Position numbers and translations under genes: made by a program
Notes under the pieces: model-generated
What the model saw: the letters and a program-made list of their open reading frames with translations, nothing else
Databases searched by the model: none
Told to the model about the DNA's origin: nothing
Part shown: piece by piece, positions 1 to 7,164 of the stretch
Numbering within the stretch: position 1 is the stretch's first letter
Layout: each line of letters begins with the position of its first letter
Assembly: GCA_015062085.1 (NCBI GenBank)
Contig: SUVI01000133.1
Coordinates: forward strand, 1-11,109
From: Planctomycetaceae bacterium
GTDB lineage: Bacteria; Planctomycetota; Planctomycetia; Pirellulales; Thermoguttaceae
Reading direction: 5' to 3'
Length of the DNA: 11,109 nt

Positions 1-276
1 TGGAGCAGCCCCAGAACGCTTCATTTCCAATGCTCGTCACGCTGTCGGGGATCGTCACCGACGTGAGGCTGGAGCAGACGTCGAACGCGGAATTTCCAAT
101 GCTCGTCACGCTGTCGGGGATCGTCACCGACGTGAGGCTCTCGCAGTAGTAGAACGCTTTATTTCCAATGCTCGTCACGCTGTCGGGGATCGTCACCGAC
201 GTGAGGCTGGAGCACTCGTAGAACGCGCGATCTCCAATGCTCGTCACGCCGTAGGGAATGTCTACGGTTTCGGCAT
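1..276 (-). repeat. 69-bp tandem repeats encoding 23-aa LRRs
   Basis: Near-identical units start at 24, 93, 162 and 231 (motif beginning TTTCCAATGCTCGTCACG on the plus strand; the copy at 231 reads TCTCCAATG). The period is exactly 69 bp, or 23 codons. The conserved block covers about 47 bp per unit, and differences cluster in the stretch encoding the AF--C segment. Such DNA-level identity suggests recent expansion by unequal recombination or slippage. The array continues past the left edge. Confidence 0.95.
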
Positions 277-1537
277 AGCCGGTGTATTTGGTAATGGTGA
301 CGGAGTCGTCGGAAATTTCATATTTAAATTTACCTTCCTCTAGGGTCTGCCGCAGATCTGTCATGTTTACACAGGAAGCAGAGTCATTTGGCAGAAGTTC
401 TTTACGGCGTTCTTCCAATTCCTTTTCTTTTTGGCGAAACACATCAAAACGCTCATTCAGTTCTTTTTCCCGACGTTCCAGTTCTGACTGTTGCTGTTCG
501 AGGAGTTTTTGGTCTTTTTCCAAAAGCCCGCGGTTTTCCTCGAGTTTCTTTTCTCGGAGCGTCAGCGCACTGCGTTCTTCATCCAGATGCAAACGTTCTT
601 CTTCCAGGGCTTTTTTCTGTGCCGCGATCCCAGTCTCGCCAGCCAATGCCGCGATAAATTCTCCGCATGAAGTGAAACGGTCCGATGGATCGTAAGCCAA
701 GGCTTTCAATAGAACGTCATTCTGAGTGTCAGTAAGCGCGGGGATCGGACTCGGCTGTTTTTGTTTCAGAATGGCATAATGCGCGTCGTTATTGCCTCTG
801 TAAGGCAAGCGTCCGGCAAGCAGTTCGTAAGTCATGATCCCAAGCGAATATTCATCCGTTCGTTTGTCCTGATTATCCGCGATGTGCTGTTCCGGTGCTT
901 TATACGCAGGTGTACCGGAATCGGCACAGCCATGCTCCGTGAAGTTTTCTTCCTCATTATGCAGCTGGGCGGCGATGCCGAAATCAATGAGCCACGGCCG
1001 GGAAAGCTCGCCCGGTTTACGGAACATGATATTTTCCGGCTTCACGTCCCGGTGAAAAACGCCTTCACTGTGGACAGCATCCAGCGCACCGGCGATCGGA
1101 CGGAGGATCGGCAGGAGCATAGAAAGCGGGAGTCCGTTTTCGTGTCCTTCCTGTACCCCAAACCACTCGCGGAGCGTCTCACCCTCAGCGTATGCCATCA
1201 CGAGGAAAGTGCCGTAATTCGGGTCAAGCTCGATCCCGAGAAGCGGACAGATGTGTGGATGATAGAGGGACTGGGTGAGCCGAAAAATACGCTGGACCTC
1301 TTCGACGGCGCTTTTCTTGTCACGCAGGTCGTTTCGCAGCAGCTTACAAACAACACGGTGGAGATCCTGCTTTCCAGAGACCTTCATCGCCAGCCACGTC
1401 TGACCCATTCCACCGTTTTGGAGTTTTTTCTCAAGACGGTAGTTTTGATGCTCGCCAAGTAAATACCCCGGTTCCAGTCCATTAAACTGCTTGGGTTCGG
1501 GTTCAGGTTCAATGGTAGATTCATATGTCTTGGCCAT
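1..1537 (-). CDS. Ser/Thr protein kinase with coiled coil and BspA-type LRR repeats (3' end outside window)
   Basis: The minus strand reads open for 512 codons from ATG 1537 and leaves the window unstopped, so the C-terminus is missing. Residues ~30-300 are a Hanks-type kinase domain: glycine loop NGGMGQTW (41-48), ATP lysine in VVCK (K65), catalytic loop HRDVKPEN (162-169), DFG (185-187), APE (215-217) and the helix-F motif [13 protein letters not shown] (228-240). All key catalytic residues are present, so it should be active. Residues ~306-382 are rich in E, K, L, R and Q in heptad style, probably a coiled coil. From ~425 on there are 23-residue LRR_5/BspA repeats of the type [15 protein letters not shown]. 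No signal peptide or membrane helix is seen before the repeats, so the visible part looks cytoplasmic. A GGGG (1546-1549) lies 8 nt before the ATG. The kinase call is firm; target and role of the LRR part are unknown. Confidence 0.93.
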   Translation of the reverse strand, partial: MAKTYESTIEPEPEPKQFNGLEPGYLLGEHQNYRLEKKLQNGGMGQTWLAMKVSGKQDLHRVVCKLLRNDLRDKKSAVEEVQRIFRLTQSLYHPHICPLLGIELDPNYGTFLVMAYAEGETLREWFGVQEGHENGLPLSMLLPILRPIAGALDAVHSEGVFHRDVKPENIMFRKPGELSRPWLIDFGIAAQLHNEEENFTEHGCADSGTPAYKAPEQHIADNQDKRTDEYSLGIMTYELLAGRLPYRGNNDAHYAILKQKQPSPIPALTDTQNDVLLKALAYDPSDRFTSCGEFIAALAGETGIAAQKKALEEERLHLDEERSALTLREKKLEENRGLLEKDQKLLEQQQSELERREKELNERFDVFRQKEKELEERRKELLPNDSASCVNMTDLRQTLEEGKFKYEISDDSVTITKYTGYAETVDIPYGVTSIGDRAFYECSSLTSVTIPDSVTSIGNKAFYYCESLTSVTIPDSVTSIGNSAFDVCSSLTSVTIPDSVTSIGNEAFWGCS

Positions 1538-1581
1538 AAAAAATACCCCACATAAAAATGAACAAAATAAACTATTTTTTT

Positions 1582-1609
1582 ATTCTATCTAAATTTTGAG
1601 AAATTTCAA
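1582..1609 (-). promoter_or_regulatory. Probable sigma-70-type promoter of the kinase gene
   Basis: On the minus strand, -35 TTGAAA (1609-1604) and -10 TAGAAT (1587-1582) are separated by 16 bp in an AT-rich stretch, about 45 nt before the kinase ATG. Because the upstream gene ends in a terminator at 1662-1694, this gene probably has its own transcript. Judged by eye only. Confidence 0.55.
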
Positions 1610-1661
1610 GTGTGCGAGTGAAAAATGCCTATATTTTTGGGAAAATTTCGCTGGAATTATG

Positions 1662-1694
1662 AAAAAACGGGCCAAAACGTACTGTTTCAGCCCG
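1662..1694 (-). terminator. Intrinsic terminator of the UroD-family gene
   Basis: Read on the minus strand, CGGGCTGAAAC and GTTTTGGCCCG form an 11-bp stem (two G-U pairs) around the 5-nt loop AGTAC, followed directly by six T. It starts about 23 nt after the UroD-family stop codon and lies before the kinase promoter, so it should separate the two genes. Confidence 0.8.
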
Positions 1695-1717
1695 GTTGGA
1701 AACTGTTTCAGGTTGGA

Positions 1718-2737
1718 TCAATAGTCCGGCAACGGCATCCTGCGCCGCCAGTTGAGCATCGCACAGGAAATATTACGCATGGTGACCTGCGGGGAGACCT
1801 GACATTCCGCAATGACATTCTGCTCGTTAAAAATCGTGCGCCAAGCAAGTATCTGCTCCGAGATCGCTTCCTCCGTGTTGTTCTCAATGAAGGAGGGCTT
1901 CAGGATCGGATGGAACGCGATCCGCTGTCCGTAGCGCTGAACGAGCATTTCGGCATCCATCATTTCCGCATCAAAACGAATGGCGTCGACGCCTGCGTAG
2001 ATCAGTCCGGGGATCAGTTCTTCAAAATTTCCGGAACCGGTAAAGTAAACGAATTTGTCCGCATTGCGTATCTTCTGGCAGAACTCGTGCAGCATGGGTA
2101 CGAGGATCTCGTTCCACCGAGCAAGCGAGATCCGGACCCCGCGTTCGTCAGCGAGGTCGTCCTCCAGCCCGATCGCGTCGGCACCGGTCCTGCACCAGGC
2201 ATCGACTTGGCGGAAATAGTACTCAAAGAAACGCTGCATGATCTCTTTCAATGCACGCGGTTTGCGCTGAATGAGTTCCTGCGCACTTTCCAGTCCGCCG
2301 AGGGCACAGAGTCTTCGAAACGGGTGGATCCGCGTTTGAGCCAGCGTGAAATGGGATGTGTTGTCGCACTGGATGTTGACGAACTCCCGAATGTCGTCCG
2401 TAACCGGAGTTTTCGGGAAACGGATCCCTTCCAGCTCCAAAATATCATCGTAACGCGGAGTTTCCGAAGGCGTCCAAGTGCCATCAGTGTTTTTGCTCCA
2501 CGAACAGCCCCACTCGTCTTTTACCTGGTTTTTCGGCTCGGCCGAAGTCTCTGCTTCAAGACAGGCAGTCGGAAAACTGAAATCCAGCATTTCCAGATCG
2601 TTCTGGAAACGGGAACGAAGCATCGCGCAAAATTCCGAGCGCTCCCGCTCCAGCGTCTGCGGGATCCGCAACAGCATGGGAACCGGTGCGGTAAGCTGAT
2701 GGCATAAAGTATTGATTACTCGGTCTCTGGAAGTCAT
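1718..2737 (-). CDS. Uroporphyrinogen decarboxylase (UroD)-superfamily protein
   Basis: A 339-residue protein starting MTSRDRVINTL, a typical N-terminus of the UroD-like branch that includes methylcobamide methyltransferases (MtaA/MtbA type) and is abundant in PVC genomes. Family features visible: DEWG (74-77); a barrel segment GADAIGLEDDLADERGV (185-201), followed by ISLARWNEILVP; and GNFEELIPGLIYAGVDAI (236-253). It is not HemE, because the N-terminal RPVW-type porphyrin-binding signature is absent. The loop that usually carries a metal-binding His (HxDGN or HxCGN) reads FTGSGN (232-237), so a zinc-dependent methyltransferase activity is doubtful. It is predicted to be a soluble TIM barrel. 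The substrate is unknown and no corrinoid protein gene lies next to it. No clear Shine-Dalgarno precedes the start, which was chosen from the family N-terminus. Confidence 0.85.
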   Translation of the reverse strand: MTSRDRVINTLCHQLTAPVPMLLRIPQTLERERSEFCAMLRSRFQNDLEMLDFSFPTACLEAETSAEPKNQVKDEWGCSWSKNTDGTWTPSETPRYDDILELEGIRFPKTPVTDDIREFVNIQCDNTSHFTLAQTRIHPFRRLCALGGLESAQELIQRKPRALKEIMQRFFEYYFRQVDAWCRTGADAIGLEDDLADERGVRISLARWNEILVPMLHEFCQKIRNADKFVYFTGSGNFEELIPGLIYAGVDAIRFDAEMMDAEMLVQRYGQRIAFHPILKPSFIENNTEEAISEQILAWRTIFNEQNVIAECQVSPQVTMRNISCAMLNWRRRMPLPDY

Positions 2738-2996
2738 AGGGTTGACGTGGTTATTGGGGACACACAGTCTGCCGCCGTTTTGTTTCGGACGGGTCTCACG
2801 GATCTCGCAGATAAGCCTTTAGCGGGATCGGAAACAGGCACTGGACAGCAGTCTGTCATCTGACTAAAAATTTAAAACTTTCTTCAATCTGCATATTATG
2901 GAAATCTCTCAAAAAAATGCAAGAGCATTTCCCCAAAAATATGGCAAAATTTTTACTTATTTTGTTAAAATTTAACGAAAATGAAAAATGTTTGAA
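2738..2996. other. Intergenic region: leader of the UroD-family gene and 3' flank of the permease gene
   Basis: No coding sequence recognised. The left half (2738-2860) is GC-balanced with short inverted repeats, for example GACAG-CAGT-CTGTC around 2843-2856 and ATCT-CGC-AGAT around 2803-2813. The right half (2867-2996) is very AT-rich. A weak minus-strand promoter (TTGCAT, 16 bp, CATAAT, around 2895-2923) would give a leader of roughly 150 nt before the UroD-family ATG. I could not match that leader to a known riboswitch; no cobalamin-box-like sequence was seen. Confidence 0.4.
2911..2930 (-). terminator. Weak intrinsic terminator after the LptF/LptG gene
   Basis: On the minus strand AAATGC (2930-2925), loop TCTT, GCATTT (2920-2915) gives a 6-bp stem followed by further T residues to 2911. 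It is short and AT-rich, so it is modest evidence. An AT-rich inverted repeat, GTTAAA-A-TTTAAC, lies between it and the stop codon (about 2964-2976) and may contribute. Confidence 0.4.
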
Positions 2997-4232
2997 TTAA
3001 GTATAAAGTTCATGATATAAAATCGCAGCGGTCAGCGCAGTTACCGCGATAGGGACCCATGCTCCGACTGCCGGCGAAAAGCCATAGTGATTGATCAAGG
3101 AATTCCCAAGTATGACTGCGGCATAGTAAAAAACGCTGAAGAACATAAGATAGAGCGCGACCAGCAATTTGTATTTGATCCGCCCGGAAAGTATGATCGG
3201 AATCACGCAGAAAATGAAAGCAGTTTCCTGCAGCGGCCTCAATACTCGGCAATGGAACTGCGAGTAGAGAGAATTCTGCGGTTTTGTTTCCTTCGAAGCG
3301 CTCAATTCCCGGCAGATCGTGACCAGCGACATGGGGATGTTTTTCTTGGTCAGATCGACGAGATTTCTCGGCGGGATGGTTGAGACGATAAATACTTCTC
3401 CATCTTCCAGCCATTTCATCTTCTCATTCCTGTTCGTGTAGAAGATCGGCATTTTGACGGTTTTTTCCGGTGAGAATTTAAGCTCAAATTCGTATTTCTC
3501 TGCGTTTTCCAACCAGGTCTTCGTCTTCAGGTCTTTAATGTTTCGGAGAACATAACCGGCGGGATGTTCGTCGGTATTGGGGAGCCATTGGATCCGGCCG
3601 GCATCCAGAACATCCGGAAGAGAGCGGGTCAGTTCACTGGAAAGGATGAATTTTCCGTTTTCAAACGTACCGTTCTCCAAATCGACATTCGTGCCGTAAA
3701 GTTTGATGGAAGTAACGTCATCGTTTTGGGGAATATTCTTCTTTTGGGCAGTGTTGTCGGCATCAATGAATTTCTTTGAATCCGCCCCCGGCCAGTTTTG
3801 GCATTGGGCATAAAAGACTTCTTCGACAGTACACATGAAGAGATTGAGACCGATGGCTGCAATGAAAAAGGGGACTGCGATCCTGTATCGCGGAAGTCCA
3901 GCGCCAAGAAGCGGGATGAGCGGGCCAGTTCGGTTGGAAGAGACCATGATGTTTTTGTCTAAGAGGCAGAAGGTCGCCATGAGCGAGGCCGTGACGATGA
4001 TCGGCTGGAGTTTGAGCAGGTAACTCAGGACGACGAGGGTGTGGTATTGCGCATAGATGACTAATGCTTTTCCGAGGGGGATCTCCGTAAAGAGTTCCTT
4101 GACGGCATCCTGCTGCTGGGTAATATTCCCGAGGATCGAGAAAAGAAAGAGACCAAAATGAATGGCGGCCGCCATGCAAAGGTAACGCTTCATGAAGTGA
4201 AGGTCTACAGTCTTAAGGAACGCGATTTTCAT
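2997..4232 (-). CDS. LptF/LptG-family lipopolysaccharide export permease
   Basis: 411 residues with YjgP/YjgQ architecture: membrane segments ~17-36, 65-91 and 115-135, a ~190-residue periplasmic region (136-329) matching the jelly-roll domain, then segments ~332-349, 354-376 and 385-406. Family-like stretches are QPIIVTASLMATFCLLDKN (76-94), which includes the cytoplasmic coupling helix before TM3, and RVLRPLQETAFIFCVIPI (329-346). LptF and LptG form the inner-membrane core of the LptB2FG transporter that extracts LPS and passes it to LptC and LptA. Only one such gene is present, so the partner must lie elsewhere, and I cannot decide between LptF and LptG. It is divergent from waaA, fitting a shared LPS role. 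Met14 (4193) is an alternative start; 4232 keeps the N-terminal helix preceding TM1. Confidence 0.88.
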   Translation of the reverse strand: MKIAFLKTVDLHFMKRYLCMAAAIHFGLFLFSILGNITQQQDAVKELFTEIPLGKALVIYAQYHTLVVLSYLLKLQPIIVTASLMATFCLLDKNIMVSSNRTGPLIPLLGAGLPRYRIAVPFFIAAIGLNLFMCTVEEVFYAQCQNWPGADSKKFIDADNTAQKKNIPQNDDVTSIKLYGTNVDLENGTFENGKFILSSELTRSLPDVLDAGRIQWLPNTDEHPAGYVLRNIKDLKTKTWLENAEKYEFELKFSPEKTVKMPIFYTNRNEKMKWLEDGEVFIVSTIPPRNLVDLTKKNIPMSLVTICRELSASKETKPQNSLYSQFHCRVLRPLQETAFIFCVIPIILSGRIKYKLLVALYLMFFSVFYYAAVILGNSLINHYGFSPAVGAWVPIAVTALTAAILYHELYT

Positions 4233-4385
4233 GGGGAATGTTTTCTCAAAAAGGTCAAACAGGATCGGGAAAACGTCAAAATACCATCCGCGGCATACGG
4301 AAACGCGCGATTTTGCGGGAACCGGCGGCGTGTGTCGGAGACCCGGAATAGCGTCTCTGTTCCTATTTTACACTTTTTTAAATTT

Positions 4386-4427
4386 TTGACCAGTGGGATT
4401 CCCAAAATTTATTTTTTTTGCTATACT
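4386..4427 (+). promoter_or_regulatory. Candidate waaA promoter in the divergent region 4233-4493
   Basis: The 261-bp gap between the two LPS genes becomes very AT-rich at 4360-4430. Two candidates can be read on the plus strand: an extended -10 TGC-TATACT (4419-4427), or -35 TTGACC (4386-4391) with 17 bp to TTATTT (4409-4414). A small inverted repeat TGGG-ATT-CCCA sits between them (about 4394-4404). The opposite strand offers TGGTCA, 16 bp, TAAAAT for the permease, so the two promoters probably overlap. By eye only. Confidence 0.4.
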
Positions 4428-4493
4428 GCTGTCGTTTTGCGTTTTGAATGGGTCAAAAACGCGGTTTGGGAACGTTTTTCGGGATTTTTTCGC

Positions 4494-5822
4494 ATGATCG
4501 TTTCGTTTTTTTTCAATTTTTGCTACCTGATCCTGTTGGTGATTTTTTTTCCGTACCTGATTTTTTCAGCGCTTTTTCGCGGAAAGTATCGGGAAGGATT
4601 TTCAGAAAAGTTCCTCGGCTGTGTTCCGAAGTGCGTTTCGAAGTGCGGCACAAACGCCCGCCGCGTTTGGATCCATGCCGTAAGTGTGGGCGAGGTGAAT
4701 CTTGCAGCCTCGATCCTCCGCGAGCTGGAGCGCAGACATCCCGATTGGGAATTCGTCATTTCCTCCACGTCTCGCACCGGTCTGGAACTTGCCCGCAAGA
4801 AATTCGCCGGAAAGACTGTCTTTTACGCACCTCTGGATCTTTCATGGGCGGTAGGTCAGGCGTTTTCCAGGCTTCAGCCCGATTTTCTCATTCTCGTGGA
4901 ACTGGAGATCTGGCCTAATCTCCTTCTTCAGGCCAAGCGGCGCGGGATCCCCGTTTTCGTCATGAACGGCCGGCTTGGCGAGAAGAGTTTTCGGAATTAT
5001 CGGCGTGTTCGGCCCATTTTTGCCCGGCTGATGCGCACACTTGCTCTCGTGACGGCACAGGATGAAGCGAGTGCGGAACGTTTTCGTGCACTCGGAGTGC
5101 CTGATGACCGCGTCGTGAACGTCGGATCCATCAAGTATGACGGCGCACAGTCTGACCGAGGAAATGAAAAGACCCGACGGCTTGCAGCACTCTGGGACGT
5201 TCGGGAGACAGACCGGATCTTTCTGGCAGGAAGTACGCAGGATCCGGAGGAATCGATGGCGCTGGAAGTCTTCCGAAGACTCAAGCCAACGCACCCGGAA
5301 CTGCGTCTGATCCTCGTTCCGCGCCATGCAGAGAGATTCGGCGAAGTGGAAAAAATGCTCGAAAAAGAAGGGACAGATTTTCAGCGCCGTTCGGAACTCT
5401 CGGAAGAAAATCAAGATGGGACCCCGAACGAAAGCCGAAACGAGATCCCGCGGAAAGACATTCTGCTGGTCGACACGATCGGAGAACTTGGCGGATGGTG
5501 GGGGACTTCCTTTGCCGGCTTTGTCGGCGGGAGCATGGGATCGCGCGGCGGGCAGAATATGCTTGAGCCGGCAGCGTTCGGTACCGCAGTGTCGTTTGGT
5601 CCGAATACGTGGAATTTCCGCGACATCGTAAACGCCCTCCTCTCGCATTCCGCCGCCGTCGTCGTTCGCAGCACGGACGAAATGACCGATTTTGTGCGCA
5701 AAACGCTGGAAGACGCCGATTTCGCGCAAACACTCGGCCGAAACGCTGCCGCACTGGTCGCCTCCCAGCAGGGAGCACTGAAAAAGACGATGGATCTTTT
5801 CGATTCCCAAACGGGAAACTGA
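4494..5822 (+). CDS. waaA: 3-deoxy-D-manno-octulosonic acid (Kdo) transferase
   Basis: 442 residues, close to the usual ~425 for WaaA/KdtA. This inner-membrane-associated GT30 glycosyltransferase adds Kdo from CMP-Kdo to lipid IVA, the first core step of LPS synthesis. Motifs: an N-terminal membrane anchor (~3-27) then FRGKYREGFSEKF; HAVSVGE (61-67) with the presumed catalytic Glu67; STSRTG (91-96); APLD (112-115); ELEIWPN (136-142); AQDEASAERFRALG (188-201); VPRH (275-278); DTIGEL (327-332); and the C-terminal donor-binding block GGQNMLEPAAFGTAVSFGP (352-370) then NTWNF. The frame is open further upstream to 4158, but that part overlaps the opposing permease gene and is unlike the family, so ATG 4494 is preferred. 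Residues ~295-320 form a low-complexity E/N/R-rich insert. Whether it adds one or more Kdo residues cannot be read. Confidence 0.95.
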   Translation: MIVSFFFNFCYLILLVIFFPYLIFSALFRGKYREGFSEKFLGCVPKCVSKCGTNARRVWIHAVSVGEVNLAASILRELERRHPDWEFVISSTSRTGLELARKKFAGKTVFYAPLDLSWAVGQAFSRLQPDFLILVELEIWPNLLLQAKRRGIPVFVMNGRLGEKSFRNYRRVRPIFARLMRTLALVTAQDEASAERFRALGVPDDRVVNVGSIKYDGAQSDRGNEKTRRLAALWDVRETDRIFLAGSTQDPEESMALEVFRRLKPTHPELRLILVPRHAERFGEVEKMLEKEGTDFQRRSELSEENQDGTPNESRNEIPRKDILLVDTIGELGGWWGTSFAGFVGGSMGSRGGQNMLEPAAFGTAVSFGPNTWNFRDIVNALLSHSAAVVVRSTDEMTDFVRKTLEDADFAQTLGRNAAALVASQQGALKKTMDLFDSQTGN

Positions 5823-6106
5823 CCCCAAACGCACACAGCTCCTTCCCCTTCCGCTCACCACCCCCGCTCACCACCCCCGCTCACCACCCCCGCTCACCAC
5901 CCCCGGTCGAAACCTGCCGGGGGAAACCAAAGAACCGTGTGCCGCAAGATGAGTAATATTTACTCTCGATTATCCATCCATACCCATCCCCACCGATCCA
6001 ATGTAAATGAAAACCCCAATGCAGAATGTGATCTCAGCCCCAAACTCCGAAATCGCACCACCGAAACTGCGAAAGACTGGAACTTACAAAATTTCTCCCC
6101 GCCCCC
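5823..6106. other. Non-coding gap after waaA with tandem and inverted repeats
   Basis: No credible gene. It contains the 13-bp array (5852-5903), an overlapping GC hairpin (CCCCCGG 5900-5906 / CCGGGGG 5917-5923, 10-nt loop, no T-tract) that might weakly terminate waaA transcription, and a perfect 15-bp palindrome GAGTAA-TAT-TTACTC (5951-5965). The remainder (5966-6106) is C/A-rich on the plus strand and shows nothing recognisable until the promoter at 6107. Confidence 0.5.
5852..5903 (+). repeat. 13-bp tandem repeat, four exact copies
   Basis: The unit CGCTCACCACCCC is repeated four times without change (starts 5852, 5865, 5878, 5891). The 13-bp period is not a multiple of 3 and the array lies 30 bp after the waaA stop codon, so it is not a coding repeat. 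It is a probable length-variable minisatellite. Confidence 0.95.
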
Positions 6107-6135
6107 TTGACTTTTTAATGCTGAAAGATTAAAAT
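6107..6135 (+). promoter_or_regulatory. Promoter of the truncated fucP copy
   Basis: -35 TTGACT (6107-6112), 17-bp spacer, -10 TAAAAT (6130-6135), 55 nt before the ATG at 6191. It matches the promoter of the intact copy (9338-9366) in -35 sequence and spacing, while most of the spacer differs. A run of five C directly precedes the -35. If active, it would transcribe antisense into the IS remnant. Confidence 0.7.
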
Positions 6136-6190
6136 CAGTATGTGTTTGGACCGTTTGTTTTTTGAGTTCCTTCCCCCTGCCTGCGATTTT

Positions 6191-6391
6191 ATGGATACAC
6201 GACACACTCCCCTCGTTTCCCGTTCGGTACTTTGGCCGTTCATCCTCCTGACGACGCTTTTCGCGTGGTGGGGGCTGGCGAATAATATGACGGACACGCT
6301 GCTTCCCGCGTTCAAGCGGATCATGAGCTTCAACGACGGAACGACTGCCTGGATCCAGGTCGTCTGTTACGCTCTGGGCTACGGATGTTTC
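6191..6391 (+). repeat. Direct repeat, copy 1 (fucP head)
   Basis: 201 bp matching 9419-9619 with 8 mismatches (about 96% identical). Weaker similarity extends upstream through the leader block starting GTTCCTTCC (6166) and the promoter hexamers. Same orientation, 3,228 bp apart, so recombination between the copies would delete everything between them and leave one intact gene. Confidence 0.95.
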
Positions 6392-6418
6392 GACTTTCTT
6401 GTGCCAGTTTGCTCATGA
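6191..6418 (+). pseudogene. Truncated 5' fragment of a fucP-like sugar symporter gene
   Basis: Codons 1-67 (6191-6391) encode exactly the same residues as the start of the intact symporter at 9419, covering about the first two membrane helices and including the WWGLANNMTD proton-site motif. After TTC 6389-6391 the sequence switches to the antisense strand of an IS5-family transposase, adding eight unrelated residues (DFLVPVCS) before a stop at 6416-6418. The resulting 75-residue peptide cannot be a transporter. The copy keeps a promoter and start codon. The 8 nucleotide differences from the intact copy are all silent, so it derives from a functional gene or allele and was cut recently. Whether the peptide is made is unknown. 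Confidence 0.92.
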
Positions 6419-7015
6419 TGCCGAACACGTGTTCGACACGGCTGCGGACTCGTGATTTGCAGCGGTTCTGCTCTTTTTGTTTCGGGGTTAGAGGACGGTT
6501 CCGGTAACCTTTTTCGCTGATGTGCGGTACAAGTCCTTTGGCGCGAACCGCCTCGTTTAACGCTGCGCCCGAGTACGCGCTGTCCGCCCAAACACCTTTG
6601 TCGGCTGCGTTTTCGTCCAAAAGTTCCTCAAAACACCGCGAATCGTGTACACTCGCCGGCGTCACGCGGCAGTCACGGATAAATTTGTGTGTTCGATCCA
6701 CATTCACGTGGTTTTTGCACCCAAAATCAAATCCTCTGTCCGATCCCCAGAAATTTCTGAAACGAAAGCCGATCCGTGATCTGATATTCGGTCTCGTCGT
6801 CGGATAAATTGTACAAACTTTGCAGGATCAGGATCTTCAGCATCACCACGCAGCCGTACGGTAGTCGGCCGCCTTTTGGAGAATTCTTGTACAGACATTC
6901 CAGCTTTTTCCGAAAGATCTCCCTCGGGATCAGATCCTGCAAAACATTCAATTTTCATCCAAGTTTCTCCAGGCGATCGTCCCTTTTATCCGCGAAAAAA
7001 CCGCATCTGCGACAT
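6392..7015 (-). pseudogene. Decayed IS5-family transposase
   Basis: The minus strand starts at ATG 7015 (MSQMRFF) behind an AGAGGTG Shine-Dalgarno (7026-7020). A T6 run (plus-strand A 6995-7000) then shifts the frame; removing one T joins it to ADKRDDRLEKLG. An in-frame TGA (6957-6955) follows, then IPREIFRKKLE, GGRLPYGCVVMLKILILQ and LYNLSDDETEYQITDRLSF, typical of the IS5 N-terminal region. At about 6723-6740 the text jumps to FGCKNHVNVDRTHKFIRD, losing the middle of the protein, which holds the first catalytic Asp. The end keeps the second Asp (WADSAYSG), GYRNRPLTPKQKEQNR and the Glu of SRVEHVFG, then stops at the fucP junction near 6392 without the usual C-terminus. So there is one frameshift, one nonsense codon, one internal deletion and one 3' truncation, and it is not functional. 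Terminal inverted repeats were not found. Confidence 0.88.
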
Positions 7016-7164
7016 TTTGCACCTCTTTTTTCACAAAACACGAACCTCTTCTCCATGAGAACCTGTTTTGGCAAAAGATCAAGCGCACCAACCTCTTCAA
7101 ATCCAAAAATCGGACTTTTTTTTGAAAAAAATTCCAAGAAATCCCCCCCCCCCAGCAAAACTCC
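7016..7164. other. AT-rich stretch and C11 tract between IS remnant and SUMF1 promoter
   Basis: No gene recognised. It includes T8 and A7 runs (about 7110-7130) and an uninterrupted run of 11 C (7143-7153) ending 11 bp before the -35 of the SUMF1 promoter. It probably holds the outer end of the old IS element, but no inverted repeat could be paired because the other end is lost. Confidence 0.5.

Noticed and set aside
1..276. Regular repeats as a possible CRISPR array
   Set aside because: The 69-bp period is an exact codon multiple inside a coding frame, and the variable parts are short protein-coding positions rather than unrelated spacers.
761..1462. Plus-strand open frame opposite the kinase
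   Set aside because: It is antisense to an intact kinase domain with all catalytic motifs; treated as a shadow.
1625..2707. Long plus-strand open frame opposite the UroD-family gene
   Set aside because: Its translation has no recognisable domain, while the minus strand encodes a clear UroD-family protein over the same bases and ends in a good terminator.
2738..2895. Possible cobalamin or other riboswitch before the UroD-family gene
   Set aside because: Only short hairpins were seen and no conserved box of a known riboswitch class could be read.
4158..4493. Upstream extension of the waaA frame
   Set aside because: It overlaps the opposing permease gene, contains the candidate promoters, and has no similarity to WaaA; the membrane anchor begins at ATG 4494.
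5281..5874. Several long minus-strand frames opposite waaA
   Set aside because: Arg/Ser-rich translations typical of antisense frames of a GC-rich gene, with no recognisable domain.
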